From contig CASELH010000002.1 of the NCBI GenBank assembly GCA_949288715.1, positions 62,001 through 126,000 on the forward strand: a DNA stretch of 64,000 bases, written 5' to 3'. The position numbers were made by a program, and so were the translations under genes. Of the stretch, positions 16,959-25,203 are shown in pieces (position 1 is the stretch's first letter; every line of letters starts with the position of its first letter). The stretch is from an uncultured Bacteroides sp. Its GTDB lineage: Bacteria > Bacteroidota > Bacteroidia > Bacteroidales > Bacteroidaceae. The notes under the pieces are model-generated. The model was not told where the DNA came from. It searched no databases and saw nothing but the letters and a program-made list of their open reading frames with translations.

Positions 16959-18284
16959 ATGCAGCCTATGGAAATTTCAGATATGCTCCGCCCGTTAGGC
17001 ATCGGGCAGTTGACGCCGATGCAAGAGGCCACCCTCGAGGCTTTCCGCCGGGAGGGGGACTTGGTGTTGTTGTCGCCCACCGGTTCGGGCAAGACGCTGG
17101 CCTTCCTGCTGCCCCTGGTGCAGGGGCTGAAGCCGGAGGTGCCTGGCGTGCAAGCCGTTGTCCTGGCTCCTTCACGCGAGCTGGCCTTGCAAATTGATAC
17201 GGTGTTCCGGCAGATGGGCACGCCCTTCCGCGCCATGAGTTGCTACGGGGGCAGGCCCGCCATGGAAGAGCACCGCGCGATGAAGGCCCTTATGCCCTCG
17301 GTCGTCATCGGCACGCCCGGGCGCATGAACGACCACCTGCGCAAGGGGAACATTGATGCCACTGCCGTGCGCACGCTGGTCATCGACGAGTTTGACAAAT
17401 GCCTTGAGCTGGGCTTCCAGGAGGAGATGGCCGAGGTGCTGGGTCGCCTCCCGGCATTGCGCCGGCGCGTGCTGCTTTCGGCCACCGATGCCCCCGCCAT
17501 TCCCCGCTTCGTGGGCCTGGGCAGCCGGGTGACAAGGCTGGACTTCCTCTCTGCCGGGGCCGGGGAGGGGCGGCTGGAGTTGCGGCAAGTGTTGTCGCCG
17601 CAGAAGGACAAGCTCGAGACGCTCTACCGCCTGCTGTGCGTGCTGGGAGGGGGCTCCACGCTGGTGTTCGTAAACTACCGGGAGAGCGTGGACCGCGTGG
17701 CGGGCTACTTGAAGTCGAAAGGGCTGGCGTGCGAAGCCTTCCACGGAGGCATGGAGCAGATGGAGCGCGAGCGGGCGCTGTACAAATTCCGCAACGGCAG
17801 CTGCCCGGTGCTGGTGTCTACCGATTTGGCCTCCCGCGGGCTGGACATTGCCGGAGTGGACAACGTGGTGCACTACCACCTGCCCGTCGGCCGCGAGGCA
17901 TTTGTGCACCGCAACGGGCGCACGGCGCGCTGGGAAGCCCGTGGGGCGGCTTACCTCATCCTCCACGCCGAAGAGCAGTTGCCCGAATACATAGCAGAAG
18001 ATGTCCCCCTGTTTGAGTGGCCCGACGTGCTGCCTGCCCCGGCCAAGCCCCGTTGGACTACATTATATATAGGTAAGGGCAAGCGCGACAAACTGAACAA
18101 GGTGGACATCGTGGGCTTCCTGTACAAGAAGGGCGGGTTGGCCAAAGACGACATCGGGCAGGTGGACGTGCGCGACCATTACGCCTTTGTGGCCGTCCGC
18201 CGGGAGAAGGTCAGGCAATTGCTCGTGTTAGTGCGCGGCGAGAAGATAAAAGGCATGAAAACACTGATTGAGGAAGCGCGCTGA
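16959..18284 (+). CDS. DEAD-box-type RNA helicase with DbpA-like C-terminal domain
   Basis: 441 residues. Helicase core motifs in order: Q-motif region LTPMQEATL, I SPTGSGKT, Ia APSRELALQ, Ib GTPGR, II VIDEFD, III SAT, V STDLASRGLDI, VI HRNGRTAR. Motif II reads DEFD rather than DEAD. The C-terminal 75 residues (TLYIGKGKRDKLNKVDIVGFLYKKGGLAKDDIGQVDV) resemble the DbpA RNA-binding domain that recognises 23S rRNA. Probably acts in large-subunit ribosome assembly. Second possible start two codons downstream (MEISDML). Stands alone with its own promoter. Confidence 0.92.
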   Translation: MQPMEISDMLRPLGIGQLTPMQEATLEAFRREGDLVLLSPTGSGKTLAFLLPLVQGLKPEVPGVQAVVLAPSRELALQIDTVFRQMGTPFRAMSCYGGRPAMEEHRAMKALMPSVVIGTPGRMNDHLRKGNIDATAVRTLVIDEFDKCLELGFQEEMAEVLGRLPALRRRVLLSATDAPAIPRFVGLGSRVTRLDFLSAGAGEGRLELRQVLSPQKDKLETLYRLLCVLGGGSTLVFVNYRESVDRVAGYLKSKGLACEAFHGGMEQMERERALYKFRNGSCPVLVSTDLASRGLDIAGVDNVVHYHLPVGREAFVHRNGRTARWEARGAAYLILHAEEQLPEYIAEDVPLFEWPDVLPAPAKPRWTTLYIGKGKRDKLNKVDIVGFLYKKGGLAKDDIGQVDVRDHYAFVAVRREKVRQLLVLVRGEKIKGMKTLIEEAR

Positions 18285-18427
18285 CCGGGTTGTAAGCCCT
18301 TGCTTCGCGAAAATGAAGTTTTGTCTATGCAATGCCGTTTTTACCTGGCAAAATGGCGAATATAAGTGCCATAATGCAGTAAAACGTAAAGAAAATGCCC
18401 TTTCCGTGCAATTTTTATAAGGAAAGG

Positions 18428-18458
18428 TTGGTATTGCGGAATTAATTCCGTAATTTCG
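18428..18458 (+). promoter_or_regulatory. serC operon promoter with a 14-bp palindromic candidate operator
   Basis: TTG at 18428-18430 and TAATTTCG at 18451-18458 fit -33 and -7 elements with a 20-base gap. The perfect palindrome CGGAATTAATTCCG occupies 18437-18450, exactly between them and touching the -7 element, the place expected for a repressor site. The regulator is not identified. Confidence 0.5.
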
Positions 18459-18513
18459 CCAAGTCGAAACAGACATACATAAAAAGAATTGTATAACCAA
18501 AACAAACTTCACA

Positions 18514-19581
18514 ATGAAAAAGCATAACTTTAATGCAGGACCTTCCATCCTTCCGCGCGAAGTGATAGAGGAAACGGCGAAAGCCATTTTGGATTTTAAC
18601 GGCTCCGGTCTTTCCCTGATGGAAATAAGCCACCGCGCCAAGGACTTCAAGCCCGTGGTAGACGAGGCTGTAGCTTTGTTCAAGGAATTGCTCGACATCC
18701 CCGAGGGCTACTCCGTGCTCTTCCTGGGCGGTGGCGCAAGCATGGAATTCTGCATGGTTCCCTATAACTTCCTGGAGAAGAAAGCTGCCTACCTCAACAC
18801 CGGCACTTGGGCCAAGAAGGCCATGAAAGAGGCCAAGGGCTTTGGCGAAGTGGTGGAAGTAGCCTCTTCAGCCGATGCCAACTACACGTTTATCCCCAAG
18901 AATTACACAGTGCCTGCCGATGCCGACTATTTCCACATCACGACCAACAACACCATCTTCGGCACCGAGCTGAGGGAAGACCCCACTGTCAGCGTGCCTC
19001 TGGTGGGCGATATGTCGTCCGACATCTTCTCGCGCCCGGTGGACGTGTCCAAATACATCTGCATCTATGGCGGCGCACAGAAGAACCTGGCCCCTGCCGG
19101 CGTCACATTTGTCATCGTGAAGAACGACGCCGTGGGCAAGGTGTCTCGCTACATTCCCACGATGCTGAACTATCAGACGCACATCGACGGAGGCTCCATG
19201 TTCAACACGCCTCCTGTGGTGCCCATCTATTCGGCTCTGCTCACCTTGCGCTGGATTAAGGCGCAAGGCGGCGTGAAGGAGATGGAACGCCGCGCCATAG
19301 AGCGTGCCAATCTGCTTTATTCCGAGATAGACCGCAACAAGTTGTTCGTGGGCACCGCCGTCGAGGAAGACCGCTCGCGCATGAACATCTGCTTCGTCAT
19401 GGCGCCCGAATACAAGGAGCTGGAAGCCGACTTCTTGAACTTTGCCACCGAGCGCGGCATGGTGGGCATCAAGGGCCACCGTTCTGTAGGCGGCTTCCGT
19501 GCATCGTGCTACAACGCCCTGCCCGTGGAGAGCGTAAAGGCATTGATAGCGTGCATGCAAGAGTTTGAGAAGCAGCATTAA
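18514..19581 (+). CDS. serC: Phosphoserine aminotransferase
   Basis: 355 residues, full length. Starts [14 protein letters not shown]; has [32 protein letters not shown], the PLP-lysine motif [15 protein letters not shown], and the C-terminal [16 protein letters not shown]. Converts 3-phosphohydroxypyruvate and glutamate to phosphoserine; also used in pyridoxal phosphate synthesis in some bacteria. First gene of serC-serA-small ORF-DUF1015, controlled by the promoter at 18428-18458. Confidence 0.97.
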   Translation: MKKHNFNAGPSILPREVIEETAKAILDFNGSGLSLMEISHRAKDFKPVVDEAVALFKELLDIPEGYSVLFLGGGASMEFCMVPYNFLEKKAAYLNTGTWAKKAMKEAKGFGEVVEVASSADANYTFIPKNYTVPADADYFHITTNNTIFGTELREDPTVSVPLVGDMSSDIFSRPVDVSKYICIYGGAQKNLAPAGVTFVIVKNDAVGKVSRYIPTMLNYQTHIDGGSMFNTPPVVPIYSALLTLRWIKAQGGVKEMERRAIERANLLYSEIDRNKLFVGTAVEEDRSRMNICFVMAPEYKELEADFLNFATERGMVGIKGHRSVGGFRASCYNALPVESVKALIACMQEFEKQH

Positions 19582-19597
19582 TAGGGAGGAACAAGTC

Positions 19598-20518
19598 ATG
19601 AAAATATTAGTAGCTACCGATAAGCCGTTTGCCAAAGTTGCCGTAGACGGCATTCGCAAAGAAGTGGAAGCAGCCGGATATGAGCTCGTGCTGCTGGAAA
19701 AATATGGCGAAAAGGCCAAACTGCTCGACGCTGTAAAGGATGTGGATGCTATCATCATCCGCAGCGATGTGATAGACGCCGAGGTGCTCGATGCCGCCAA
19801 GAATCTGAAGATTGTGGTGCGTGCCGGCGCCGGATATGACAACGTAGACCTGGCTGCTGCCACCGCCCACAACGTATGCGTGATGAACACGCCGGGCCAG
19901 AACTCCAACGCTGTGGCCGAGCTGGCCTTCGGGCTGATGGTGATGGCTGTGCGCAACATGTACAACGGCACCTCGGGCACCGAGCTAAAGGGCAAGAAGC
20001 TGGGCATCCATGCCTATGGCAACGTGGGTCGCAACGTGGCCCGCATAGCCAAGGGTTTCGGCATGGACATCTATGCCTACGATGCCTTCTGCCCCAAGGA
20101 AGCCATCGAAGCCGACGGTGTAAAGGCCGTAGCCTCTGCCGAAGAGCTGTATGAGACGTGCGACGTGGTTTCCCTCCACATCCCCGCCACAGCTGAGACA
20201 AAGAACTCCATCAACTATGCCTTGGTGGGTCGCATGCCCAAGGGCGGCTTGCTGGTGAACACCGCCCGCAAGGAAGTCATCAACGAAGAAGAACTTATCA
20301 AGCTGATGGAGGAACGCTCCGACTTGAAGTATATGACGGACATCATGCCCGTGGCCAACGACACGTTCGCCGCCAAGTTTGCCGGACGTTATTTCTCCAC
20401 TCCCAAGAAGATGGGCGCACAGACGGCCGAGGCCAACATCAATGCCGGCATTGCCGCCGCCAAGCAGATTGTGGGTTTCTTCAAGGACGGGTGCGAGAAG
20501 TTCCGCGTAAACAAATAA
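19598..20518 (+). CDS. serA: D-3-phosphoglycerate dehydrogenase
   Basis: 306 residues from ATG 19598, chosen because AGGGAGGA lies just upstream (19583-19590) and the protein begins MKILVATDKPFAKVAV. NAD-binding domain with GIHAYGNVGRNVARIAKGFGMDIYAYD, substrate loop RAGAGYDNVD and catalytic region LVNTARKEVINEEEL. Short form without the C-terminal ACT domain, so direct serine feedback through that domain is absent. Catalyses the first step of serine synthesis; 16 bases after serC. Confidence 0.96.
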   Translation: MKILVATDKPFAKVAVDGIRKEVEAAGYELVLLEKYGEKAKLLDAVKDVDAIIIRSDVIDAEVLDAAKNLKIVVRAGAGYDNVDLAAATAHNVCVMNTPGQNSNAVAELAFGLMVMAVRNMYNGTSGTELKGKKLGIHAYGNVGRNVARIAKGFGMDIYAYDAFCPKEAIEADGVKAVASAEELYETCDVVSLHIPATAETKNSINYALVGRMPKGGLLVNTARKEVINEEELIKLMEERSDLKYMTDIMPVANDTFAAKFAGRYFSTPKKMGAQTAEANINAGIAAAKQIVGFFKDGCEKFRVNK

Positions 20519-20537
20519 AACTGGAAGGCTCGGGATT

Positions 20538-20756
20538 ATGCAGGGACCAACGAAGAAGGAATTGCAGGTATTCATCCCCATTCTATGTGCTACCACATTG
20601 AATCTGATAGCCGTTTTAGCCGACATGTCCGGCTATATGCAAGGCTTGCTGCAAGGGATGGCCATCATGCTTCTTGTCATGAGTTGCATCTACATGTTCC
20701 CGAGCCGGAAAGGAAATGCAAAACCCTCAAAGAGTACAGAACATGGCAACAATTAA
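20538..20756 (+). CDS. Small membrane protein in the ser operon
   Basis: 72 residues with two hydrophobic stretches (about 11-28 and 33-53) and a basic/polar tail (PSRKGNAKPSKSTEHGNN). Weak ribosome site GGAAGG ten bases upstream. Starts 19 bases after serA and overlaps the DUF1015 start by 14 bases, so it is probably translated, linking the two. Family unknown to me. Confidence 0.6.
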   Translation: MQGPTKKELQVFIPILCATTLNLIAVLADMSGYMQGLLQGMAIMLLVMSCIYMFPSRKGNAKPSKSTEHGNN

Positions 20757-21990
20757 ACCCTTCAAAGGCTTGCGCCCGCCCCGCGAATTGGTGGAGAAAG
20801 TGGTGTCCCGCCCCTACGACGTGCTCAACTCCGAGGAGGCACGCGCCGAGGCCGAGGGCAATGAAATGTCCCTCTACCACATCATCAAGCCTGAAATAGA
20901 CTTTCCCGCAGGCACCGACGAGCACGACCCGCGCGTCTACGAGAAAGCTGCCGAAAACTTCCAAAAGTTTCAAGACAAAGGCTGGCTGGTGCAAGACAAA
21001 GAAGACTGCTACTACATCTATGCCCAAACCATGAACGGCAAGACGCAATACGGCTTGGTGGTGGGCGCCTACGTGCCCGACTACATGAACGGCACCATCA
21101 AGAAGCACGAGCTGACCCGCCGCGACAAGGAGGAAGACCGCATGAAGCATGTGCGCGTGTGCAACGCCAACATAGAGCCGGTGTTCTTTGCCTATCCGGA
21201 CAACAAGACACTCGATGCCCTCATTGCGCGCTACACGGCCGAGGAGCCTGTCTATGACTTCATCGCTCCGGGTGATGGTTTTGGGCACCGTTTTTGGATA
21301 ATCGACCGTCAACAGGACATTGACACCATTACCCGCGAGTTTGCCAAGATGCCCGCCCTCTACATTGCCGACGGGCATCACCGTAGTGCAGCTGCTGCCT
21401 TGGTGGGAGCCGAAAAGGCCAGGCAGAATCCCCACCATCGGGGCGATGAGGAGTATAATTACTTCATGGCCGTATGCTTCCCTGCCAACCAGCTGACCAT
21501 TATCGACTATAACCGCGTGGTGAAGGACTTGAACGGGCTTACCCCCGAGCAATTCCTTGATGCGCTGCGCAAGAACTTCGTGGTGGAGGACAAGGGCACA
21601 GAGGTGTATAAGCCCGCCTGCCTGCACAACTTCTCGCTCTACCTGGACGGGCATTGGTATAGCCTCACTGCTAAACCGGGCACGTATGACGACAACGACC
21701 CCATCGGCGTGCTTGATGTGACGATTTCTTCCAACTTGATATTGGATGAGATACTCGGCATTAAAGACTTACGTTCGGATAAACGTATAGACTTCGTGGG
21801 CGGCATTCGCGGCCTTGGCGAGTTGAAGAAGCGCGTGGATAGCGGAGAAATGAAGGTGGCCTTGGCGCTGTATCCCGTCAGCATGAAGCAGCTGATGGAC
21901 ATTGCCGACACGGGCAACATCATGCCGCCCAAGACCACGTGGTTTGAGCCTAAATTGCGCTCCGGCCTTGTGATACATAAGCTTGACTAA
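20743..21990 (+). CDS. DUF1015 family protein
   Basis: 415 residues from ATG 20743 (MATIKPFKGLRPP), the typical family start. Contains VSRPYDVLNSEEARAEAEGN, LYHIIKPEI, ALYIADGHHRSAAA (ADGHHR is the family hallmark) and LDVTISSNLILDEILGI near the end. Function not established; in Bacteroidetes it commonly follows serC-serA, suggesting a role tied to serine or phosphoglycerate metabolism. Overlaps the small membrane ORF. Confidence 0.92.
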   Translation: MATIKPFKGLRPPRELVEKVVSRPYDVLNSEEARAEAEGNEMSLYHIIKPEIDFPAGTDEHDPRVYEKAAENFQKFQDKGWLVQDKEDCYYIYAQTMNGKTQYGLVVGAYVPDYMNGTIKKHELTRRDKEEDRMKHVRVCNANIEPVFFAYPDNKTLDALIARYTAEEPVYDFIAPGDGFGHRFWIIDRQQDIDTITREFAKMPALYIADGHHRSAAAALVGAEKARQNPHHRGDEEYNYFMAVCFPANQLTIIDYNRVVKDLNGLTPEQFLDALRKNFVVEDKGTEVYKPACLHNFSLYLDGHWYSLTAKPGTYDDNDPIGVLDVTISSNLILDEILGIKDLRSDKRIDFVGGIRGLGELKKRVDSGEMKVALALYPVSMKQLMDIADTGNIMPPKTTWFEPKLRSGLVIHKLD

Positions 21991-22019
21991 AATCGTATAA
22001 CTTTATTTTGTTATAAGGG

Positions 22020-22079
22020 ACTTCCCACTTTCTTTTCTTCCCATAAGGGAGGGGAAGAGGGGGAAGTTTTCTTTTTTTC
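22020..22079 (+). terminator. Terminator of the ser operon
   Basis: ACTTCCC (22020-22026) pairs with GGGGAAGT (22060-22067), with an inner CTTCCC/GGGAAG stem, followed by a T-rich tract to 22079. The next gene starts 12 bases later. Confidence 0.65.
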
Positions 22080-22091
22080 TTACCGTAACTT

Positions 22092-22670
22092 ATGAAAGTC
22101 CTTTTTATTAATGGAAGTCCGCGAAGGCAAGGCAATGTTTCCCAAATGCTTAGCCTTATGGAAAGTGAGGCAAAGCGGCTCGGTGTAGAGGTGCACAGCA
22201 TTCGTGTGGCAAACCTCCAGGTGCGTCCTTGCATAGGGTGCATGAAGTGCCGCACTTCATTGGCATGCATTTTTTCCGAAGATGATGCCCAACGCACACT
22301 GGCTCTCCTGCAAGAGGCGGATGCCTTGGTGGTAGGTGCTCCTTGCTATTGGGGTAATATGCCGGGACAACTAAAGGTGCTGTTTGACCGCATGGTGTAT
22401 GGCATGATGGGCGAGAGTCCTCGTGGCATACCTCTGCCTTTGCATAAAGGGAAAAAGGCCGTCCTTGTAAGTACCTGTACCACTCAGTGGCCTTTCAACG
22501 TGTGGTTTCGCCAGTCGCGCGGCACTGTAAGGGCTTTGCGAGAAATATTGAAGTGGAGCGGATTCCGCATTACCTATGTCATAGAGAAACCGGGTACTAA
22601 ACGCCATCCTGACCTGACTGATAAGGATATGAAAAGCTGCCGGAAAGCTATCCGTAAATTATTGTGCTGA
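22092..22670 (+). CDS. Flavodoxin-like NAD(P)H-dependent FMN oxidoreductase
   Basis: 192 residues. FMN-binding phosphate loop FINGSPRRQGNVSQML at the start; CIGCMKCR, a Cys motif typical of the iron-sulfur flavoprotein/NADPH-dependent FMN reductase group; VVGAPCYWGNMPGQLKVLFDR for FMN isoalloxazine contacts. Likely reduces quinones, nitro compounds or metals; substrate unknown. Its last 12 bases overlap the converging glycerate kinase gene. Confidence 0.88.
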   Translation: MKVLFINGSPRRQGNVSQMLSLMESEAKRLGVEVHSIRVANLQVRPCIGCMKCRTSLACIFSEDDAQRTLALLQEADALVVGAPCYWGNMPGQLKVLFDRMVYGMMGESPRGIPLPLHKGKKAVLVSTCTTQWPFNVWFRQSRGTVRALREILKWSGFRITYVIEKPGTKRHPDLTDKDMKSCRKAIRKLLC

Positions 22671-23834
22671 TTTGTGCAAGAACAGCCGGGCGACTTGCCG
22701 GGCGGTTTCCCGAATGTTGCTTCGCGCCACATTGGGCTCCATGGCTTGTGTCAGAGGCATGGGGCGCGGAGTGGTGGAGAACACGCCAAGAAAACCGGCG
22801 CTATTCAGTTCATTCACATCTTCTATGCTTCCCGACAAGAGCAGGGTAGGGATGCCTTGGCGGGATGCTTCTGCCAGGATGCCCGATGGAATTTTCCCCA
22901 TCAGCGTTTGTTTGTCCGACTTGCCTTCGCCCGTGATGACAAGGCTTGCCCCTGTTATTTGTTCCTTGAAATGTATTGCATCAAGCACTACTTTTGCACC
23001 AGGTTCCATCGTGGCGTTCAGCAAAGCCATCATGCCGCCTCCCATGCCTCCGGCAGCTCCGGCTCCGGGCAGTGAGGCTATGTCTTTCCCCGTTTCTTGC
23101 CGAATCACGTCAGACAGATGGCGCAGGTTTCTGTCCAACGTTTCTACCATGCCTCTATTGGCACCCTTTTGGGGTGCGAATACGTAGGCGGCTCCTCGTG
23201 GGCCATAGAAAGGTGCTTGTACATCGCAAGCCAGGAGGAAGCGGGCTTCACGCATTTCGGGGCACACGTGGGAGGCATCTATGGCTGCCACCTTAGCCAT
23301 TAAGGCCCCGTTCATTACCGTTTCAAGGCTCGCTACCAAGCTTTCCTTAGCTTGGTTGAGGAATCTGTAGCCCAAGGCTTGCAGCATGCCCAGTCCGGCA
23401 TCGTTGGTGGCGCTTCCACCTAAGCCAACGATGAAGTTGCGGCATCCTCGCTTCAGAGCATCGAGCACCAACTCGCCTGTCCCGTAGGTCGATGTCAGCA
23501 TAGGGTTGCGCTGTTCGGGCGGCACAAGACTCAGTCCGCTTGCCGTGGCCATTTCGATGAATGCCGTGCGTCCATCCGGAGAGATGCCGTAGTGTGCGGT
23601 GCAAGGGCGCATCAGCGGGTCGTGCACATTCAGCGTGATGCTCTGTCCGCCGGTGGCTTGTATCAGCACGTCCAGCATGCCGTCGCCTCCATCTGATACC
23701 GGGATGCATGCCACTTCTATATCAGGAAAATCTTTCTGTATGCCCTCCATGGCTGCTTGGCTTGCTTCGTCCGAGGTGAGACAGCTTTTGAAAGAGTCCA
23801 TGGCGATGATGATTTTAATATATGCAGGGTTCAT
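22659..23834 (-). CDS. Glycerate kinase
   Basis: 391 residues from ATG 23834 (MNPAYIKIIIAMDSFKSCL). Family motifs: DSFKSCLTSDEASQA, PVSDGGDGMLD, GLGGSATNDAGLGMLQALG, GAAGGMGGGMMAL and the C-terminal ITGEGKSDKQTLMGKIP. Phosphorylates glycerate to phosphoglycerate, feeding glycolysis. Convergent overlap of 12 bases with the FMN reductase gene and divergent from the DUF1349 gene. Confidence 0.93.
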   Translation of the reverse strand: MNPAYIKIIIAMDSFKSCLTSDEASQAAMEGIQKDFPDIEVACIPVSDGGDGMLDVLIQATGGQSITLNVHDPLMRPCTAHYGISPDGRTAFIEMATASGLSLVPPEQRNPMLTSTYGTGELVLDALKRGCRNFIVGLGGSATNDAGLGMLQALGYRFLNQAKESLVASLETVMNGALMAKVAAIDASHVCPEMREARFLLACDVQAPFYGPRGAAYVFAPQKGANRGMVETLDRNLRHLSDVIRQETGKDIASLPGAGAAGGMGGGMMALLNATMEPGAKVVLDAIHFKEQITGASLVITGEGKSDKQTLMGKIPSGILAEASRQGIPTLLLSGSIEDVNELNSAGFLGVFSTTPRPMPLTQAMEPNVARSNIRETARQVARLFLHKSAQ

Positions 23835-23862
23835 ATAGGTAGGAAAAGATGCTTGCCAATAA

Positions 23863-23893
23863 TTGCTCATACGGATAGAATGCCGTACTTTTG
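23863..23893 (+). promoter_or_regulatory. Promoter of the DUF1349-yigZ pair
   Basis: TTG at 23863-23865 and TACTTTTG at 23886-23893 (exact -7 consensus) are 20 bases apart; the start codon is at 23945. Confidence 0.65.
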
Positions 23894-23944
23894 CAAAAAT
23901 AAAGAAAATCACGTGGAATTGTATAACTCAAAGCAGATAAAGCG

Positions 23945-24598
23945 ATGAAAAAAACAGTATTTGCAGGATTAGTCTTTGCCATGTTCTCATCGAGTGTAAT
24001 GGCGCAGACATTGGAGAAGATGCAATGGTTCAACGAGCCGGCGCAATGGGAAATCAAGGACAATGCCCTCACCATGTCCGTCACCCCGAAAAGCGATTAT
24101 TGGCGCATCTCCCATTATGGCTTCACGGTGGATGACGCGCCTTTCTACTACACCACCTACGGGGGAGAATTTGAAGTGAAGGTAAAAGTGACGGGCGACT
24201 ATAAGGTGCGCTTTGACCAAGCGGGCCTGATGCTGCGCATCGACCATGAGAACTACATCAAGGCAGGCATTGAGTTTGTGGACGGGAAGTATAACCTGAG
24301 CACCGTAGTGACGCACAACACGTCGGACTGGAGCGTCATCACCCTCGACAAGCCCGTGCCTTACATCTGGATAAAGGCCGTGCGGAGGCTGGATGCCGTA
24401 GAGGTGTTTTACTCGTTCGACGATAAGGAGTACACCATGATGCGCAATGCCTGGTTGCAGGACAATACTCCGGTGATGGTCGGCCTTATGGGAGCGTGCC
24501 CCGACGGCGAGGGCTTCAACGTCACCTTCGAGCACTTCCAGGTAAAGCATCTGCCCGACCAGCGCCGCTTGGAGTGGCTGAAGAAGAATGCCGAATGA
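23945..24598 (+). CDS. Secreted DUF1349 (concanavalin-like) protein
   Basis: 217 residues with a cleavable signal peptide (MKKTVFAGLVFAMFSSSVMAQ). The mature protein follows the DUF1349 lectin-like fold: MQWFNEPAQWEIKDNALTMSVTPKSDYWR, GLMLRIDHENYIKAGIEFVDG, VVTHNTSDWS, VFYSFDDKEYTMMR, VMVGLMGACPDGEGFNVTFEHF. Related proteins bind or process carbohydrates or act as regulators of sugar use, but no catalytic residues are evident. Its stop overlaps the yigZ start (ATGA). Confidence 0.88.
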   Translation: MKKTVFAGLVFAMFSSSVMAQTLEKMQWFNEPAQWEIKDNALTMSVTPKSDYWRISHYGFTVDDAPFYYTTYGGEFEVKVKVTGDYKVRFDQAGLMLRIDHENYIKAGIEFVDGKYNLSTVVTHNTSDWSVITLDKPVPYIWIKAVRRLDAVEVFYSFDDKEYTMMRNAWLQDNTPVMVGLMGACPDGEGFNVTFEHFQVKHLPDQRRLEWLKKNAE

Positions 24599-25203
24599 GT
24601 ACCGATACGTATAAGACCATTGCCGCTCCTTCGGAAGGCATTTATACCGAGAAGCGGAGCAAGTTCATCGCTATAGCCTTGCCCGTGCGCACGGTGGAGG
24701 AGGTGAAGCAATACTTGGAGGCTTACCAGAAAAAGTATTACGACGCCCGCCACGTGTGCTATGCCTACATGCTGGGGCATGAGCGCAAGAATTTCCGTGC
24801 CAACGACAATGGCGAGCCTTCGGGCACGGCAGGCAAACCGATATTGGGGCAAATCAATTCTTATGAACTGACGGATGTCCTTATCATCGTAGTGCGCTAT
24901 TTCGGTGGCATCAAGCTGGGCACAAGCGGGCTGATTGTGGCTTATCGCACTGCTGCCTCCGAGGCGCTGGCCAATGCCAAGATAGAGGAGCGCACGGTGG
25001 ACGATACGCTGACCGTGCTGTTTGAATATCCCTTCATGAACGATGTGATGCGCATTGTGAAGGAAGAACAGCCCGATATATTGGAGCAATCGTACGATAT
25101 GGATTGTCGCATGACACTCCGCATCCGTCGGTCGATGATGAGCAAGCTACGCGCGCGCCTCGAGAAGGTGGAGACGCTGCGCGTAGCCGATGAGGAGGGT
25201 TAG
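24595..25203 (+). CDS. YigZ/IMPACT family protein (UPF0029)
   Basis: 202 residues from ATG 24595, overlapping the previous stop by four bases. N-terminal IMPACT domain: EKRSKFIAIALPV, KYYDARHVCYAYML, NDNGEPSGTAGKPIL, VRYFGGIKLGTSGLIVAYRTAASEAL; C-terminal ferredoxin-like domain DUF1949. Role uncertain, probably linked to translation. Convergent with gcvP with a 4-base overlap. Confidence 0.93.
   Translation: MSTDTYKTIAAPSEGIYTEKRSKFIAIALPVRTVEEVKQYLEAYQKKYYDARHVCYAYMLGHERKNFRANDNGEPSGTAGKPILGQINSYELTDVLIIVVRYFGGIKLGTSGLIVAYRTAASEALANAKIEERTVDDTLTVLFEYPFMNDVMRIVKEEQPDILEQSYDMDCRMTLRIRRSMMSKLRARLEKVETLRVADEEG

Noticed and set aside
16751..17236. Peptide-like similarity ([20 protein letters not shown]) between frames at 16.8, 35.9 and 48.8 kb
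   Set aside because: The similarity comes from the dispersed DNA repeat read in one frame; no start codon, length or codon pattern supports a gene.
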